Source: Bacteroidales bacterium
GTDB lineage: Bacteria; Bacteroidota; Bacteroidia; Bacteroidales; UBA4417
Length of the DNA stretch: 64,000 bases
Assembly (NCBI GenBank): GCA_016707705.1
Contig: JADJHD010000003.1
Span: 124,001-188,000, forward strand
Direction: 5' to 3'
Shown here: piece after piece, positions 19,001 to 26,075 of the stretch
How the letters are laid out: each line of letters starts with the position of its first letter
Numbering within the stretch: the stretch's first letter is position 1
Translations under genes and position numbers: made by a program
The notes under the pieces: generated by a model
The model's input: only the letters and a program-made list of their open reading frames with translations
The model's database searches: none
What the model was told of the DNA's origin: nothing

Positions 19001-19832
19001 TATATGCGGGATTGGCAAGAGGGTCTGTCCCATCAGCGGGAGCTGTAATTGTTGAAGAATTGCTGATTAGCACTACTCTTTTTTCGCCGTCTCCGTTTAA
19101 CCATGATCCGGTGAAGGACGTTCCTGCAAGATTGCTGAAACTGATATCATGAGCCTGAACCGTCGGTGCAGTAATATTGGATGCCTGAACGCTGCCGCCC
19201 AGAATAAGGTCGGAAGTGGAGGTGGTATTTCCGAGATCGAAAACATACCATGATCCGGCACTTGAAGTTCCACCATAGGGAACAATTCTGATGGTAATTA
19301 TTGTTCCTGCAGAAACATTTTGAAGATCGGAAATTCCTGAGAGTGAAATCTGAGTGATAGTGGCTCCCGTAGTAGCTGTGCTCGTGAAGCTTAGGGTAGC
19401 AATATCATTGAAAGAACCGGAGCCAAGCTGATATTGAAGCAATCCATTGGGCGGGCCTGTAGAGGATCGCCTGTAATTGAGGTCAAAAGTGGATAGTGAA
19501 ACGCTGTAGCCTGAATTTGCCTGAACGGTAAAACTGAAGGTTGCATTGGCTGTTATGGAGGCTGCTGAAGTTGAATAGTTCAGTCCAATTCCACCCCAGC
19601 CTCTTGCTGCTGCTGTACCTGTGGTTGAAACCCCCGTTCCCCGTGTTAATCCTCCAATGCTTGCGTTGGTTGCAGAAGTGCTTGCAGCCCAAGGAGATGG
19701 GCCATAATTATTTGTGCCCCCGGTAAGTGAATTTGGTTCCCAGGCAGCTAAAACTTGCGATTTCCCGGTTTGTTGAAATCCTAAGAATATGAATGCCGTA
19801 AAAATTACGGCATAAATAGTAGCTTTTTTCAA
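16092..19832 (-). CDS. Giant secreted protein with dockerin-like end, paralogue of the split gene
   Basis: 1246 residues with a signal peptide (MKKATIYAVIFTAFIFLGF to about GKSQ). The N-terminal jelly-roll (residues ~30-220) differs from the neighbour. After fibronectin-like domains (LTWNDNDGTQPATGFLI, TTYYFTIYPYTNSG) comes a beta-solenoid of about 550 residues beginning YTWQGTDNAAW, sharing with the neighbour SGRTYG, NGTLNFNVTGSPGHSIKGNI, FTFPVGDNTSTAEYSPV and LEGLYQGSG. The C-terminus has two calcium loops, DANQDGLVDSGD and DLNGDGLVDASD. The region from the solenoid to the end is a tandem gene duplication with 11261-14410. No T9SS type-A domain and no catalytic motif were seen. A surface or matrix component assembled through the dockerin-like end is possible but not shown. 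Confidence 0.8.
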   Translation of the reverse strand: MKKATIYAVIFTAFIFLGFQQTGKSQVLAAWEPNSLTGGTNNYGPSPWAASTSATNASIGGLTRGTGVSTTGTAAARGWGGIGLNYSTSAASITANATFSFTVQANSGYSVSLSTFDLNYRRSSTGPPNGLLQYQLGSGSFNDIATLSFTSTATTGATITQISLSGISDLQNVSAGTIITIRIVPYGGTSSAGSWYVFDLGNTTSTSDLILGGSVQASNITAPTVQAHDISFSNLAGTSFTGSWLNGDGEKRVVLISNSSTITAPADGTDPLANPAYSGSGQQCVFNGTGNAVNITGLASNLTYWLQVFEYNGSGTATKYCLAAGANNPSSQTTPFVASAPTILNSTSASVLSSTALLGATIISDGGSPILERGTVWSINTPVTINDNKLAEGGTSTGTFTQLRSGLPAGTEIFFAAYATNSIGTTLSPQQLITTLAEEPSGQATTLNNPKPLHSSITLTWNDNDGTQPATGFLILANTTGTFTAPVDGTAQINDTILSDGTGKVNVLHTIQSYTWVNLNPSTTYYFTIYPYTNSGTAIDYKTSGAAPSSSATTTAIPVNSYTWQGTDNAAWTVSSNWTPARTTPADNDILLFSDGTTKTISSVPAQTVGKVLFSNNTQITLQSSVATTLSIAGLSGTDLDIPSGSSLNISGANAVTISLAAAATGSLNGSMTFAGGAHRLISSAASGITFGNGSAFTAGTAFSGSPFGTLTPYNAVIFASGSTYFCQAGSNPFGAAAPNSVVVFQSGSLFKATASISPSFSGRTYGNFELDAVGATLSPTGTSSITIENLTVTNGTLNFNVTGSPGHSIKGNITVGSGGILTFSPAAAATVNLNGASAQTISGSGSITFGSLLTLSLANSNGISCSASAALNGTLALSSCLFNIGSGNFTLGPNASITGSFSSGNMIVATATGQLRKEFPAGGGSFTFPVGDNTSTAEYSPVSLTFTSGTFGTGNYAGVNLSNSAYAGNTLSGNYLNRFWNLESSGISAFSCNAVFQFVSPSDVVGTESSLNCLQVSPLPSAVAGTVNISLHQLQANALSSFGTFTGGLQAEKSLSVTLLLEGLYQGSGIMNKAQNGSGDQFPGNTADQVTLELHDATPGNYNTIHYSTGLVSLSTSGLVTVSIPSGFTGSYYLTVHHRNSLETVSSLPVSFSGSSIIYDFTDLAGRAYGSNLKFSGEGKYLLFGGDANQDGLVDSGDMINLDNDGSSFVSGYVNSDLNGDGLVDASDLIIADNNGGQFAASMTP

Positions 19833-19895
19833 TTGCAGACGGGTTATTTGTTAGTATGTTATAGCTTAGTAGTCAGTACTTTTAGTTTCAATCTG

Positions 19896-19903
19896 CAAAG
19901 GTA
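19896..19903 (-). promoter_or_regulatory. Candidate -7 box for the 16092-19832 gene
   Basis: TACCTTTG on the minus strand, 64 bp upstream of the start codon; full match to TAnnTTTG. No good -33 TTG seen. Confidence 0.4.
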
Positions 19904-20014
19904 TTTTATTTCATTGAATTTCCCGCTTTTTTAGTCGTAATTTAAAACAATTTTAATCAATTTTTAATACAGGAATCCTATGTTATGTATTTCGGATAGA
20001 TTGTGTTCATTTGT

Positions 20015-20022
20015 TACATTTG
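20015..20022 (+). promoter_or_regulatory. Candidate -7 box for cysteate synthase
   Basis: TACATTTG, full match to TAnnTTTG. Transcription would begin near 20028-20030, which excludes the upstream TTG start at 20011 and supports ATG 20050 or 20056. The 5' leader would include the small inverted repeat CCAAATT/AATTTGG (20023-20040). Confidence 0.4.
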
Positions 20023-20049
20023 CCAAATTATCCAATTTGGCAGAATAAA

Positions 20050-21339
20050 ATGCGTATGACGGAGACAAGATACCTGCTTAAATCACCTGTTAGCGGTGCA
20101 ACTTTTGAAGATACCGGATGGATGCTTGACACCCCCGGAGAGTCGCAGCCGGCGCTAATCAGGACGATTTATGAAGAGAAGAAATTCAAGGTTGGAAGCC
20201 ATGATCTCGGCTTGTATCGATTTGCAAACTGGTTACCCATAAAAAGGATGTTGCAGGGTTCATCTGCTCCGGTAAGTTTTATGAGTGAAGCATTGGCTGA
20301 TTTTCTTGGATTAAGGAAACTTGTAATTACATTCAGTGGTTACTGGCCTGAGAGAGGTGCTTCAATGCCGACCTGTTCCTTCAAGGAAACCGAGGCTTAT
20401 TCGGTTTGTGCAAGGCTTGATTCAAATCAGGGGAAGGTATTGGTTGTTGCTTCTGCCGGAAATACTGCCAGGGCATTTGCCAGGGTTTGTTCCGATAATG
20501 GGATTCCATTGTTGTTGTCGGTTCCGGAGGATAACCTGGATGCCCTTTGGTTTGACCGTCCTTTGAACGATTGCGTCAAGCTCATAGCAAGTAAAAGTGG
20601 GTGCGACTATTTTGATGCCATTCATTTGGCAAATCTGGTATGTTCAATTGATGGTTTTATTGCAGAAGGTGGTGCCAAGAATGTTGCGCGCCGTGATGGG
20701 ATGGGGACGACAGTGCTTTCCGCTGTGGAGTTCTGCAAGGAAATTCCTTATTACTATTTTCAGGCTGTGGGTAGTGGAACAGGCGCCATTGCTGCATGGG
20801 AAGCCAATTTAAGATTTTTGGAAGACGGGCGTTTTGGAAATCATAAAATGAAGCTTATGGTATCACAAAATGCTCCATTCCTTCCTATTTATGAAGCATG
20901 GAAGGCTGGCTCGAGAAGTATGCTGCACTATGATGATATGCTTGCCCGGACACATGTAGAGGAAATTGATGCTAAGGTTCTTTCCAATCGCAAACCACCA
21001 TATCCGCCAGTGGGGGGATTGTTTGATGCATTGAAGGATACCGGAGGTGAAGTTATTCCTGTAGGTAACGAAGAAGCCAGGAAAGCTGCTGAATTATTTG
21101 AGAAACTGGAAGGGATTGATATTCATCCTGCAGCGGCAGTTGCTGTAGCATCACTGATTAAATCGTGCTCAACTGAATCGATTGACAGAGAGAAGCTTGT
21201 CATGCTGAACATTACCGGTGGCGGGGAGCAAAAATTCAAAGGGGAGAAGGCATTGATTTATCTTAAGCCTTCATTAATTTTCGGGATTAATCCTGATTTG
21301 GAAGAAGTAAGGGAAAAACTGGCTTCACTAACCTGGTGA
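20050..21339 (+). CDS. Cysteate synthase (PLP-dependent, threonine-synthase-like)
   Basis: 429 residues from the ATG at 20050. A fold-type II PLP enzyme: SFKETEAY supplies the PLP lysine (about residue 112), ASAGNTARAF and GSGTGAIAAWEA are cofactor/phosphate-binding loops, and LNITGGGEQKF lies near the C-terminus. The extended N-terminus (CPxC-less, SPVSGATFEDTGW) and overall length match the cysteate synthase branch of the threonine synthase family. That branch converts O-phospho-L-serine plus sulfite to L-cysteate and phosphate. It was described in Methanosarcina coenzyme M synthesis and is found in Bacteroidota that make cysteate-derived sulfonolipids. No other sulfonolipid or coenzyme M gene is adjacent, so the role is inferred. 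Threonine synthase is the alternative call. Confidence 0.8.
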   Translation: MRMTETRYLLKSPVSGATFEDTGWMLDTPGESQPALIRTIYEEKKFKVGSHDLGLYRFANWLPIKRMLQGSSAPVSFMSEALADFLGLRKLVITFSGYWPERGASMPTCSFKETEAYSVCARLDSNQGKVLVVASAGNTARAFARVCSDNGIPLLLSVPEDNLDALWFDRPLNDCVKLIASKSGCDYFDAIHLANLVCSIDGFIAEGGAKNVARRDGMGTTVLSAVEFCKEIPYYYFQAVGSGTGAIAAWEANLRFLEDGRFGNHKMKLMVSQNAPFLPIYEAWKAGSRSMLHYDDMLARTHVEEIDAKVLSNRKPPYPPVGGLFDALKDTGGEVIPVGNEEARKAAELFEKLEGIDIHPAAAVAVASLIKSCSTESIDREKLVMLNITGGGEQKFKGEKALIYLKPSLIFGINPDLEEVREKLASLTW

Positions 21340-21367
21340 CAGCCGGAAGAATCTGTTCCGAAAGAGA

Positions 21368-22393
21368 TTATTCGTTTACAATCAGATAGGTACATCTGCA
21401 AAAACCTGTATCCCCCTGTAAAGGTCGCTCACAATCTTTATGAGGCAAAGGCATGCTTTTGAGGGCCTGATCAATATCCAGTACTTTGTCGGAATCAATC
21501 TTGCACTTATGGCAGGATTCAGGGTTTGTAATAATCTGAACCTTCTTTATGTATTCATTTGTCTTCAGATTCAGTAATTCCAGCTTTTTTGATTCCAAAA
21601 GATCAGGGAAGAAGTCTTTGCCTGAACTGTCGAGGATCATGGCCTTAAGATAGAGCAGACTGGACTTTTCGCCATTATCGAGGCTTTGCTTAATTTTATT
21701 ATTGAGAAGGAATAGGTAAGTATCATCAAGAGTTGCTGTAGGGTCTTTAACCTGTAATTCAGCCTGCAGTTCCTTCATTTCATCCTCTGATTTGTCAAGA
21801 GTCTGCTGTTTATTGAGCATTTCGTACTGTTCAATATGTTCAGCAATTTCCCTTTCAATTTTCAGCGCATCTTCCTTGGTAATCAATTTTTTCATGTTCT
21901 GGGTGGTTGAATACCACACATAGATCATCTTATTGCAGGATGGGCATGGAGATTTACGCTGTGGCATCACCGGAAACTGGTAATCACAATAGGGGCAAAT
22001 GGCACCATCTTTAGAAGTTACGGAAACCCGTGGCTTTTCCCTGAATACAGCCTCGCTTTGTTCCGAATTTTCGGATTCAGCATCACTACCTGATTCCTTC
22101 AGGAGTTCGAGCTCTCTGATTTCGTTCCTTACCTCCCTGATTGAATCATAAATAGTAGAAATCTTCCTGAAATCAAGAAAGGAGTATTCATTGGCAAGTT
22201 TGATCAACTCCACCAATTTCTTCATGGCAAATTCCAGCTTTTTCTTTTTTGTGTCAAGGTCCGGAGCAGCGCCGGCAAGCTGGATTGATTCATTGACAAT
22301 GGTATACAGAGCCTCAGCCGATTGAGTAACTGATTTCACTACTGACCTTGGGTAATGCTTGCCACCTTTAAAAAGGCTATCAATGATTCCCAT
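21368..22393 (-). CDS. Zinc-ribbon cytoplasmic protein of unknown function
   Basis: 341 residues, no signal peptide. The N-terminal ~110 residues are helical (LDTKKKKLEFAMKKLVELI and similar). Then comes a four-cysteine zinc ribbon, CPYCDYQF...CPSCNKMIYVWY (residues ~133-160), followed by a charged helical region. The last ~60 residues hold a second cysteine-rich cluster (CHKCKIDSDKV, then KDCERPLQ and GFCRCTYL). The C-terminal cluster faintly recalls phage head-morphogenesis zinc modules, but nothing phage-like is nearby. I do not recognise the family. It converges with cysteate synthase (stops 29 bp apart). Confidence 0.7.
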   Translation of the reverse strand: MGIIDSLFKGGKHYPRSVVKSVTQSAEALYTIVNESIQLAGAAPDLDTKKKKLEFAMKKLVELIKLANEYSFLDFRKISTIYDSIREVRNEIRELELLKESGSDAESENSEQSEAVFREKPRVSVTSKDGAICPYCDYQFPVMPQRKSPCPSCNKMIYVWYSTTQNMKKLITKEDALKIEREIAEHIEQYEMLNKQQTLDKSEDEMKELQAELQVKDPTATLDDTYLFLLNNKIKQSLDNGEKSSLLYLKAMILDSSGKDFFPDLLESKKLELLNLKTNEYIKKVQIITNPESCHKCKIDSDKVLDIDQALKSMPLPHKDCERPLQGDTGFCRCTYLIVNE

Positions 22394-22451
22394 ACGAATG
22401 AGTTTGATGTACTTTATTTATAGTGATATATGCTAAAAGTCATATACATAG

Positions 22452-22459
22452 CAAATATA
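22452..22459 (-). promoter_or_regulatory. Candidate -7 box for the zinc-ribbon gene
   Basis: TATATTTG on the minus strand, about 58 bp upstream of the start, with TTG (complement of CAA 22476-22478) 16 bp further upstream, slightly short of the usual 19-21. Confidence 0.4.
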
Positions 22460-22539
22460 TGCATAAAGTAGGATACAAAGAGAATTGAGAAATGTATTCT
22501 CTACAGAATAGGTAGCATTTTTTGCAGCAGCAGGAACTC

Positions 22540-23094
22540 TTACTTCAGATAAACAGAATACTCATCAATCTTTTCCGACAGTCGTTGGGCAAGAAATTCA
22601 TTACCCTCACCCAATTGATCCAGAATCAGCTTTGCTTCAGCGCAGTATTCACTTTTCTTTTCAAGATCCCAGGTAACAGGGGGCTTTTGGAGATTTGTAA
22701 TTCGGTCAGCCATTTTTATCGCCCATACTTCTCTTGGTTGTTTCTTTATTCGAGTGAGGCAGTCAATCATTTTTTCTGATTTTGGAAGGGCTGTGTTTTT
22801 TGTAAGAGCCTCAACAGCATCAGCAACTGAGTATCCGAATTTATTTTCAAGTTCTGAGCGATTGGTCTTTGTATCTTCTAAAATATCATGAAGCAATGCT
22901 GCAGAAACTGCAAGACTGAGATTAAATTCAGGACTATGAAATGAAGCACAAAGTATTTCCATGGCTACATTGCTTAAATGTACAACATAGGGCAGCTGGG
23001 TCCCGGGAATCAGCTGATTTTCAGTCTGGTGTTTTTCGGCTGCAAAGGCAATAGCCTTCTGATATATATCCTGTATTTGATAATTATTTTTCAT
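22540..23094 (-). CDS. Small alarmone hydrolase-like HD-domain phosphohydrolase
   Basis: 184 residues covering little more than the HD hydrolase domain of RelA/SpoT enzymes. The metal and catalytic residues are all present: His39 (in VVHLSNVA), His69-Asp70 and Glu73-Asp74 (HDILED), and Asp130 (KMADRITNL). There is no synthetase, TGS or ACT domain, so it matches the MESH1/SAH type that removes the 3'-pyrophosphate of (p)ppGpp, and in some members NADPH. The sequence KMADRITNLQKPPVTWD and the length agree with that group. It is probably cytoplasmic and stands alone, with the zinc-ribbon gene downstream across a 147-bp gap. Hydrolysis of another nucleotide cannot be excluded. Confidence 0.8.
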   Translation of the reverse strand: MKNNYQIQDIYQKAIAFAAEKHQTENQLIPGTQLPYVVHLSNVAMEILCASFHSPEFNLSLAVSAALLHDILEDTKTNRSELENKFGYSVADAVEALTKNTALPKSEKMIDCLTRIKKQPREVWAIKMADRITNLQKPPVTWDLEKKSEYCAEAKLILDQLGEGNEFLAQRLSEKIDEYSVYLK

Positions 23095-23462
23095 TTTTTT
23101 GGAATTAATTATTGAATATAAAGTTTAGTCTAAATCTCATCTTTAACGAGTAAACAATAATTAAAATTCATTTTTTTTTCGAATTGTTGATGTTTGCAAA
23201 TCAATTCATTGAAAATAAAATTAGAATAGTAATTAACTGCCCAAACTTGAAGTTAAATTATGAATAATTTTCCGGATATCCTATGGTTGTAAGGATGCAC
23301 GTTTTGAATGAGTAATTTAAATAAAGGAATTAGAATTAATTTATTTCATATTCGATGCGGAAATATTGGTTTACAACAGTTTAATCGACATTTATTTATT
23401 AATTTAAGATTAATTATTGTTAAATTGCCATAACTTTGCCGCTTCTAATTTAAATAACCTCG
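23095..23462. other. Very AT-rich divergent intergenic region with -7 box
   Basis: No gene. It is unusually AT-rich between the HD-domain gene (minus) and the AT-hook gene (plus). TAACTTTG at 23431-23438 is a full -7 match 25 bp upstream of the plus-strand start. The many A/T tracts are also the type of site an AT-hook protein would bind, so autoregulation is possible but only inferred. Confidence 0.45.
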
Positions 23463-24182
23463 ATGAAAGCCATTAAATTTTCCGACACACAAATAGCCTT
23501 CCTTAGGGAGCAGTACACCGAAGAGCTTGCCAATGCTGAAAAGTATGTTGAGCAGGTTAAAGACATCCTGAAAAAACTGGGCGGTGAATCCGACAGTAAT
23601 GATGAGGCAACTGAAAAAGAAATTAAAAAGAGCCTTAAAAAAGAGAAAAAGCAAAAAGTAAAAACAGCAGAAGTTCGCGAACCCAAAAAGAGGGGAAGAA
23701 AGCCCAAGGCCGTTGTTGCTGTAGCTGAAGAAACACCTGCAGTGCCGGCAGAACCCAAGAAGAGGGGTAGGCGTCCAAGGATTCAGGTTGAGGTTAGCAA
23801 ACCGGTTGCTCAAAGTGCCGAACCTGTAGCACAGGAAAAACGTAAAAGAGGCCGTCCCGCCAAGGAGAAGAAAGTAGTGAAAAAGGAGAAGGTTGCAGCT
23901 AAGCCGAAAGTTAAAAAGGTAAAGTTGGCTAAAGTCAAGGCAGAACCAGCTCCGGTAGCCGTAGTTGCTGAAACTGTTGCTGTTGTTGAAAACAAGAAAG
24001 CTGTAAAGAAGGTTGTTGCCAAGAAGCCTGCAGTTAAAAAGCCGGTAGTTAAGAAAGCTGTAGTTAAGAAAGCTGTTGCAAAGAAAAAGGCTGAACCTAA
24101 GAAGAAAGTCCAGAAGCCAGCAGTTGTTGCAGTTGTTGAGAATACTGAAACTGCTCCTGCCGTTCAGCAAGTGAGTGAATAA
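23463..24182 (+). CDS. AT-hook, histone-H1-like nucleoid protein
   Basis: 239 residues. The first ~45 residues form an amphipathic helical segment (FSDTQIAFLREQYTEELANA). The rest is Lys/Ala/Val/Pro-rich and very basic. Three AT-hook cores are visible: KKRGRKPK, KKRGRRPR and KRGRPAKE, at spacings of about 25-35 residues. The C-terminal third is a degenerate KKAV/KKPA/VKKA repeat like the tail of histone H1. Such proteins bind the minor groove of AT-rich DNA; a role in nucleoid structure or as a global regulator is inferred. The acidic N-terminus may mediate dimerisation. Promoter box at 23431-23438, terminator at 24243-24272, so it is a single-gene unit. The lysine-rich coding repeats make repeat-length variation likely. 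Confidence 0.75.
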   Translation: MKAIKFSDTQIAFLREQYTEELANAEKYVEQVKDILKKLGGESDSNDEATEKEIKKSLKKEKKQKVKTAEVREPKKRGRKPKAVVAVAEETPAVPAEPKKRGRRPRIQVEVSKPVAQSAEPVAQEKRKRGRPAKEKKVVKKEKVAAKPKVKKVKLAKVKAEPAPVAVVAETVAVVENKKAVKKVVAKKPAVKKPVVKKAVVKKAVAKKKAEPKKKVQKPAVVAVVENTETAPAVQQVSE

Positions 24183-24242
24183 TCAAGTATTGTTACTTTT
24201 GAGTTAATGGAAGTTTTTACTTCCGCAAACATTCCGATAATG

Positions 24243-24272
24243 AAAAGAGCGGGTTTTGACCTGCTCTTTTTT
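24243..24272 (+). terminator. Terminator of the AT-hook gene
   Basis: Arms AAAAGAGCGGG and CCTGCTCTTT around TTTTGA, followed by a T run and TATACC; about 60 bp past the stop at 24182. Confidence 0.75.
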
Positions 24273-24363
24273 TATACCCTCTTTAATACATTCTGTTTCT
24301 TTTGCATAGTGCCGATTCTGTCAATAGAATCAAGGGCGCTTTTCGTCCAAATCTATTGCTGAA

Positions 24364-24394
24364 TTGGTATTGCATCAAATCCCTGTTAATTTTG
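24364..24394 (+). promoter_or_regulatory. Promoter of the ene-reductase gene
   Basis: TTG at 24364-24366, a 20-bp spacer, then TAATTTTG at 24387-24394: an almost ideal Bacteroidota -33/-7 promoter. The start codon follows 43 bp downstream. Confidence 0.65.
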
Positions 24395-24437
24395 CAGGAA
24401 GGAAGGATTTTCTTCTAATCAGTTTGAAATTACCAAA

Positions 24438-25502
24438 ATGTCGAAACTATTTGAATCAATTAAAATAAAGGACATCGAATTCAAAAACCGGATTGTGATG
24501 TCACCGATGTGCCAGTATATGGCTTCCAGCGGACAATCAAACTCCTGGCATCAGGTTCATTATGGAAGCCGGGCAATAGGTGGAGCCGGACTTATTATTC
24601 AGGAAGCTACGGCGGTTTCTCCGGAAGGCAGAATCTCTCCGGGGGATCTGGGCTTATATTCTGATGAACAGATATCCGGACTTGCGGAAATCACTACTTT
24701 TGTCAGGGAGCATGGGTCAGTCGCAGGAATTCAGCTTGCTCATGCAGGCAGGAAAGCAGCCTGTGCCAAAGCATGGGATGGCGGGAAGCAGCTGTCAATT
24801 GAAGATGGCGGATGGCAGACGGTTGCACCTTCAGCTGTTCCTTTTTTCCCGGATGATAATCCACCTGTTTCTCTGGATGATGAAGGCATTGCAAAAGTTA
24901 TTTCGGATTTCCGCTCTGCAGCACGCCGAGCCCATAAGGCAGGTTTCCAGCTTATAGAGATTCACGCTGCCCATGGATATTTGCTGCACCAGTTTCTGTC
25001 ACCACTAAGCAATCACCGGACTGATCAATACGGCGGAAACTTTGAGAACCGGGCAAGGCTTTTGCTTGAGGTTGTAGCTTCTATCCGCGAAGTTTGGCCC
25101 GACCATTTGCCCTTGTTTGTCAGGATTTCTGCTACTGACTGGGCTGAAGGTGGATGGGATGTTGAGGAAGCCGTGAAATTATCGGCTTTGCTCAAAGATG
25201 CCGGTGTTGATTTGATTGATGCCTCTTCGGGCGGACTTATTCCAACAGCCCGGATACCACTTGGACCGGGTTATCAGGTGCCGTTTGCCGAGAAAATCCG
25301 TAAAGAAGCCGGAATTATGACTGGTGCTGTAGGGATGATTACTGAGCCTTTGCAGGCTGAGGAAATTCTGCAGAAGGGACAAGCAGACTTCATAATAATT
25401 GGTCGTGAGTTCCTGAGAAATCCTCATTTTCCATTAATGGCTGCTGCAGCTTTGAATGAAGATATTGAATGGCCCAGACAGTATGGGAGAGCGAGGAAGT
25501 AA
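24438..25502 (+). CDS. namA: NADH:flavin oxidoreductase, NamA/YqjM-type ene-reductase
   Basis: 354 residues, the usual length of the YqjM/NamA branch of old yellow enzymes. An (beta/alpha)8 barrel with FMN; NRIVMSPMCQYMA gives the branch-specific Cys25 and Tyr27. EIHAAHGYLLHQFLSP holds the His176/His179 substrate-anion pair, and NHRTDQYGG and IIGREFLRNPH are further family motifs. It reduces activated C=C bonds of enals, enones, maleimides or nitro compounds using NAD(P)H; the physiological substrate is usually unknown, often linked to electrophile defence. It has its own promoter (24364-24394) and is followed by repeat-rich DNA, so it is probably transcribed alone. Cytoplasmic. Confidence 0.9.
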   Translation: MSKLFESIKIKDIEFKNRIVMSPMCQYMASSGQSNSWHQVHYGSRAIGGAGLIIQEATAVSPEGRISPGDLGLYSDEQISGLAEITTFVREHGSVAGIQLAHAGRKAACAKAWDGGKQLSIEDGGWQTVAPSAVPFFPDDNPPVSLDDEGIAKVISDFRSAARRAHKAGFQLIEIHAAHGYLLHQFLSPLSNHRTDQYGGNFENRARLLLEVVASIREVWPDHLPLFVRISATDWAEGGWDVEEAVKLSALLKDAGVDLIDASSGGLIPTARIPLGPGYQVPFAEKIRKEAGIMTGAVGMITEPLQAEEILQKGQADFIIIGREFLRNPHFPLMAAAALNEDIEWPRQYGRARK

Positions 25503-25521
25503 TTTGAAAATGAGGGAATTT

Positions 25522-25644
25522 GTCCGCCGGCTGGCGGATGAAAATGTGGGGATGCGAAGCGAAGCGAAGTCCGCCGGCTGGCGGATGAGGATGCGAAGCG
25601 AAGTCCGCCGGCTGGCGGATGGAAATGTGTCCGCTGATGGACAC
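25522..25644. repeat. GC-rich REP-like palindrome cluster
   Basis: Three exact copies of GTCCGCCGGCTGGCGGATG at 25522-25540, 25569-25587 and 25603-25621. Each is an imperfect palindrome (TCCGCC, four-base loop, GGCGGA), separated by GATGCGAAGCGAAG-type linkers. A fourth, related palindrome GTGTCC...GGACAC lies at 25627-25644. The GC content is far above the surroundings. A relative (GTCCGC/GCGGAC) occurs at 55569-55584. Confidence 0.85.
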
Positions 25645-25659
25645 GATGAACTCCGAACT

Positions 25660-25895
25660 TAGAACAAATTCTTCTAACAACTAACAACTCCCAAGGCACG
25701 AATTAGCAAATGAACCCAAGGTTTGCAGAGGGCAGAAATCCAACTAACAACTCCTCTAAGCAGGAAACGCCCCTTAGGTACCCCGAACCTGGAACACCAA
25801 CAACTAACAATTAAACTACGAACAACTCCTCCTAGCAGGAATTTACCCTTAAGCAACCTTGAACTCCGAACCTCGAACAGCTGTCGCGGGAAGTT
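25660..25895. repeat. Degenerate low-complexity repeats
   Basis: No gene. The words CTAACAACTCC, GAACTCCGAAC and AGCAGGAA...CCCTTA recur several times. For example AACAACTCCTC(T)AAGCAGGAA near 25747 and AACAACTCCTCCTAGCAGGAA near 25820 look like two diverged copies of one ~75-bp unit. Together with the REP-like cluster this makes the whole 25.5-25.9 kb gap repeat-derived. Confidence 0.55.
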
Positions 25896-26075
25896 GAAAT
25901 CAATTTTTGAAAGCTTGTTGAAGGAAAAAAGTAAATTAATAATTTTACACAGGACTTGGTATAATCATTTCCCCACAATTATCAGATATCGGATTTCTTT
26001 GTCCCAACCCTATAGAAATCCGGGGAACAAAAGATCAGAGATTAGATCCTCCGATTAATCAACTTATTCATCCAA

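Noticed and set aside
23445..24170. Long minus-strand open frame opposite the AT-hook gene (241 codons)
   Set aside because: Composition (Phe/Leu/Asn/Cys-rich) is the expected antisense of a Lys/Ala/Val-rich gene; promoter, terminator and AT-hook motifs favour the plus strand.
25522..25644. CRISPR array at the repeat cluster
   Set aside because: Only three repeats of 19 bp with spacers of 15-28 bp that are themselves repetitive (GATGCGAAGCGAAG); no cas genes nearby.
25390..25699. Minus-strand frames of 91-96 codons across the REP-like cluster
   Set aside because: They encode repeated PPAGG-type peptides that come directly from the palindromic repeats, and no start signal is visible.
25723..26058. 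Plus-strand 111-codon frame in the low-complexity gap
   Set aside because: Reads through degenerate repeats; no domain and no ribosome-binding site.
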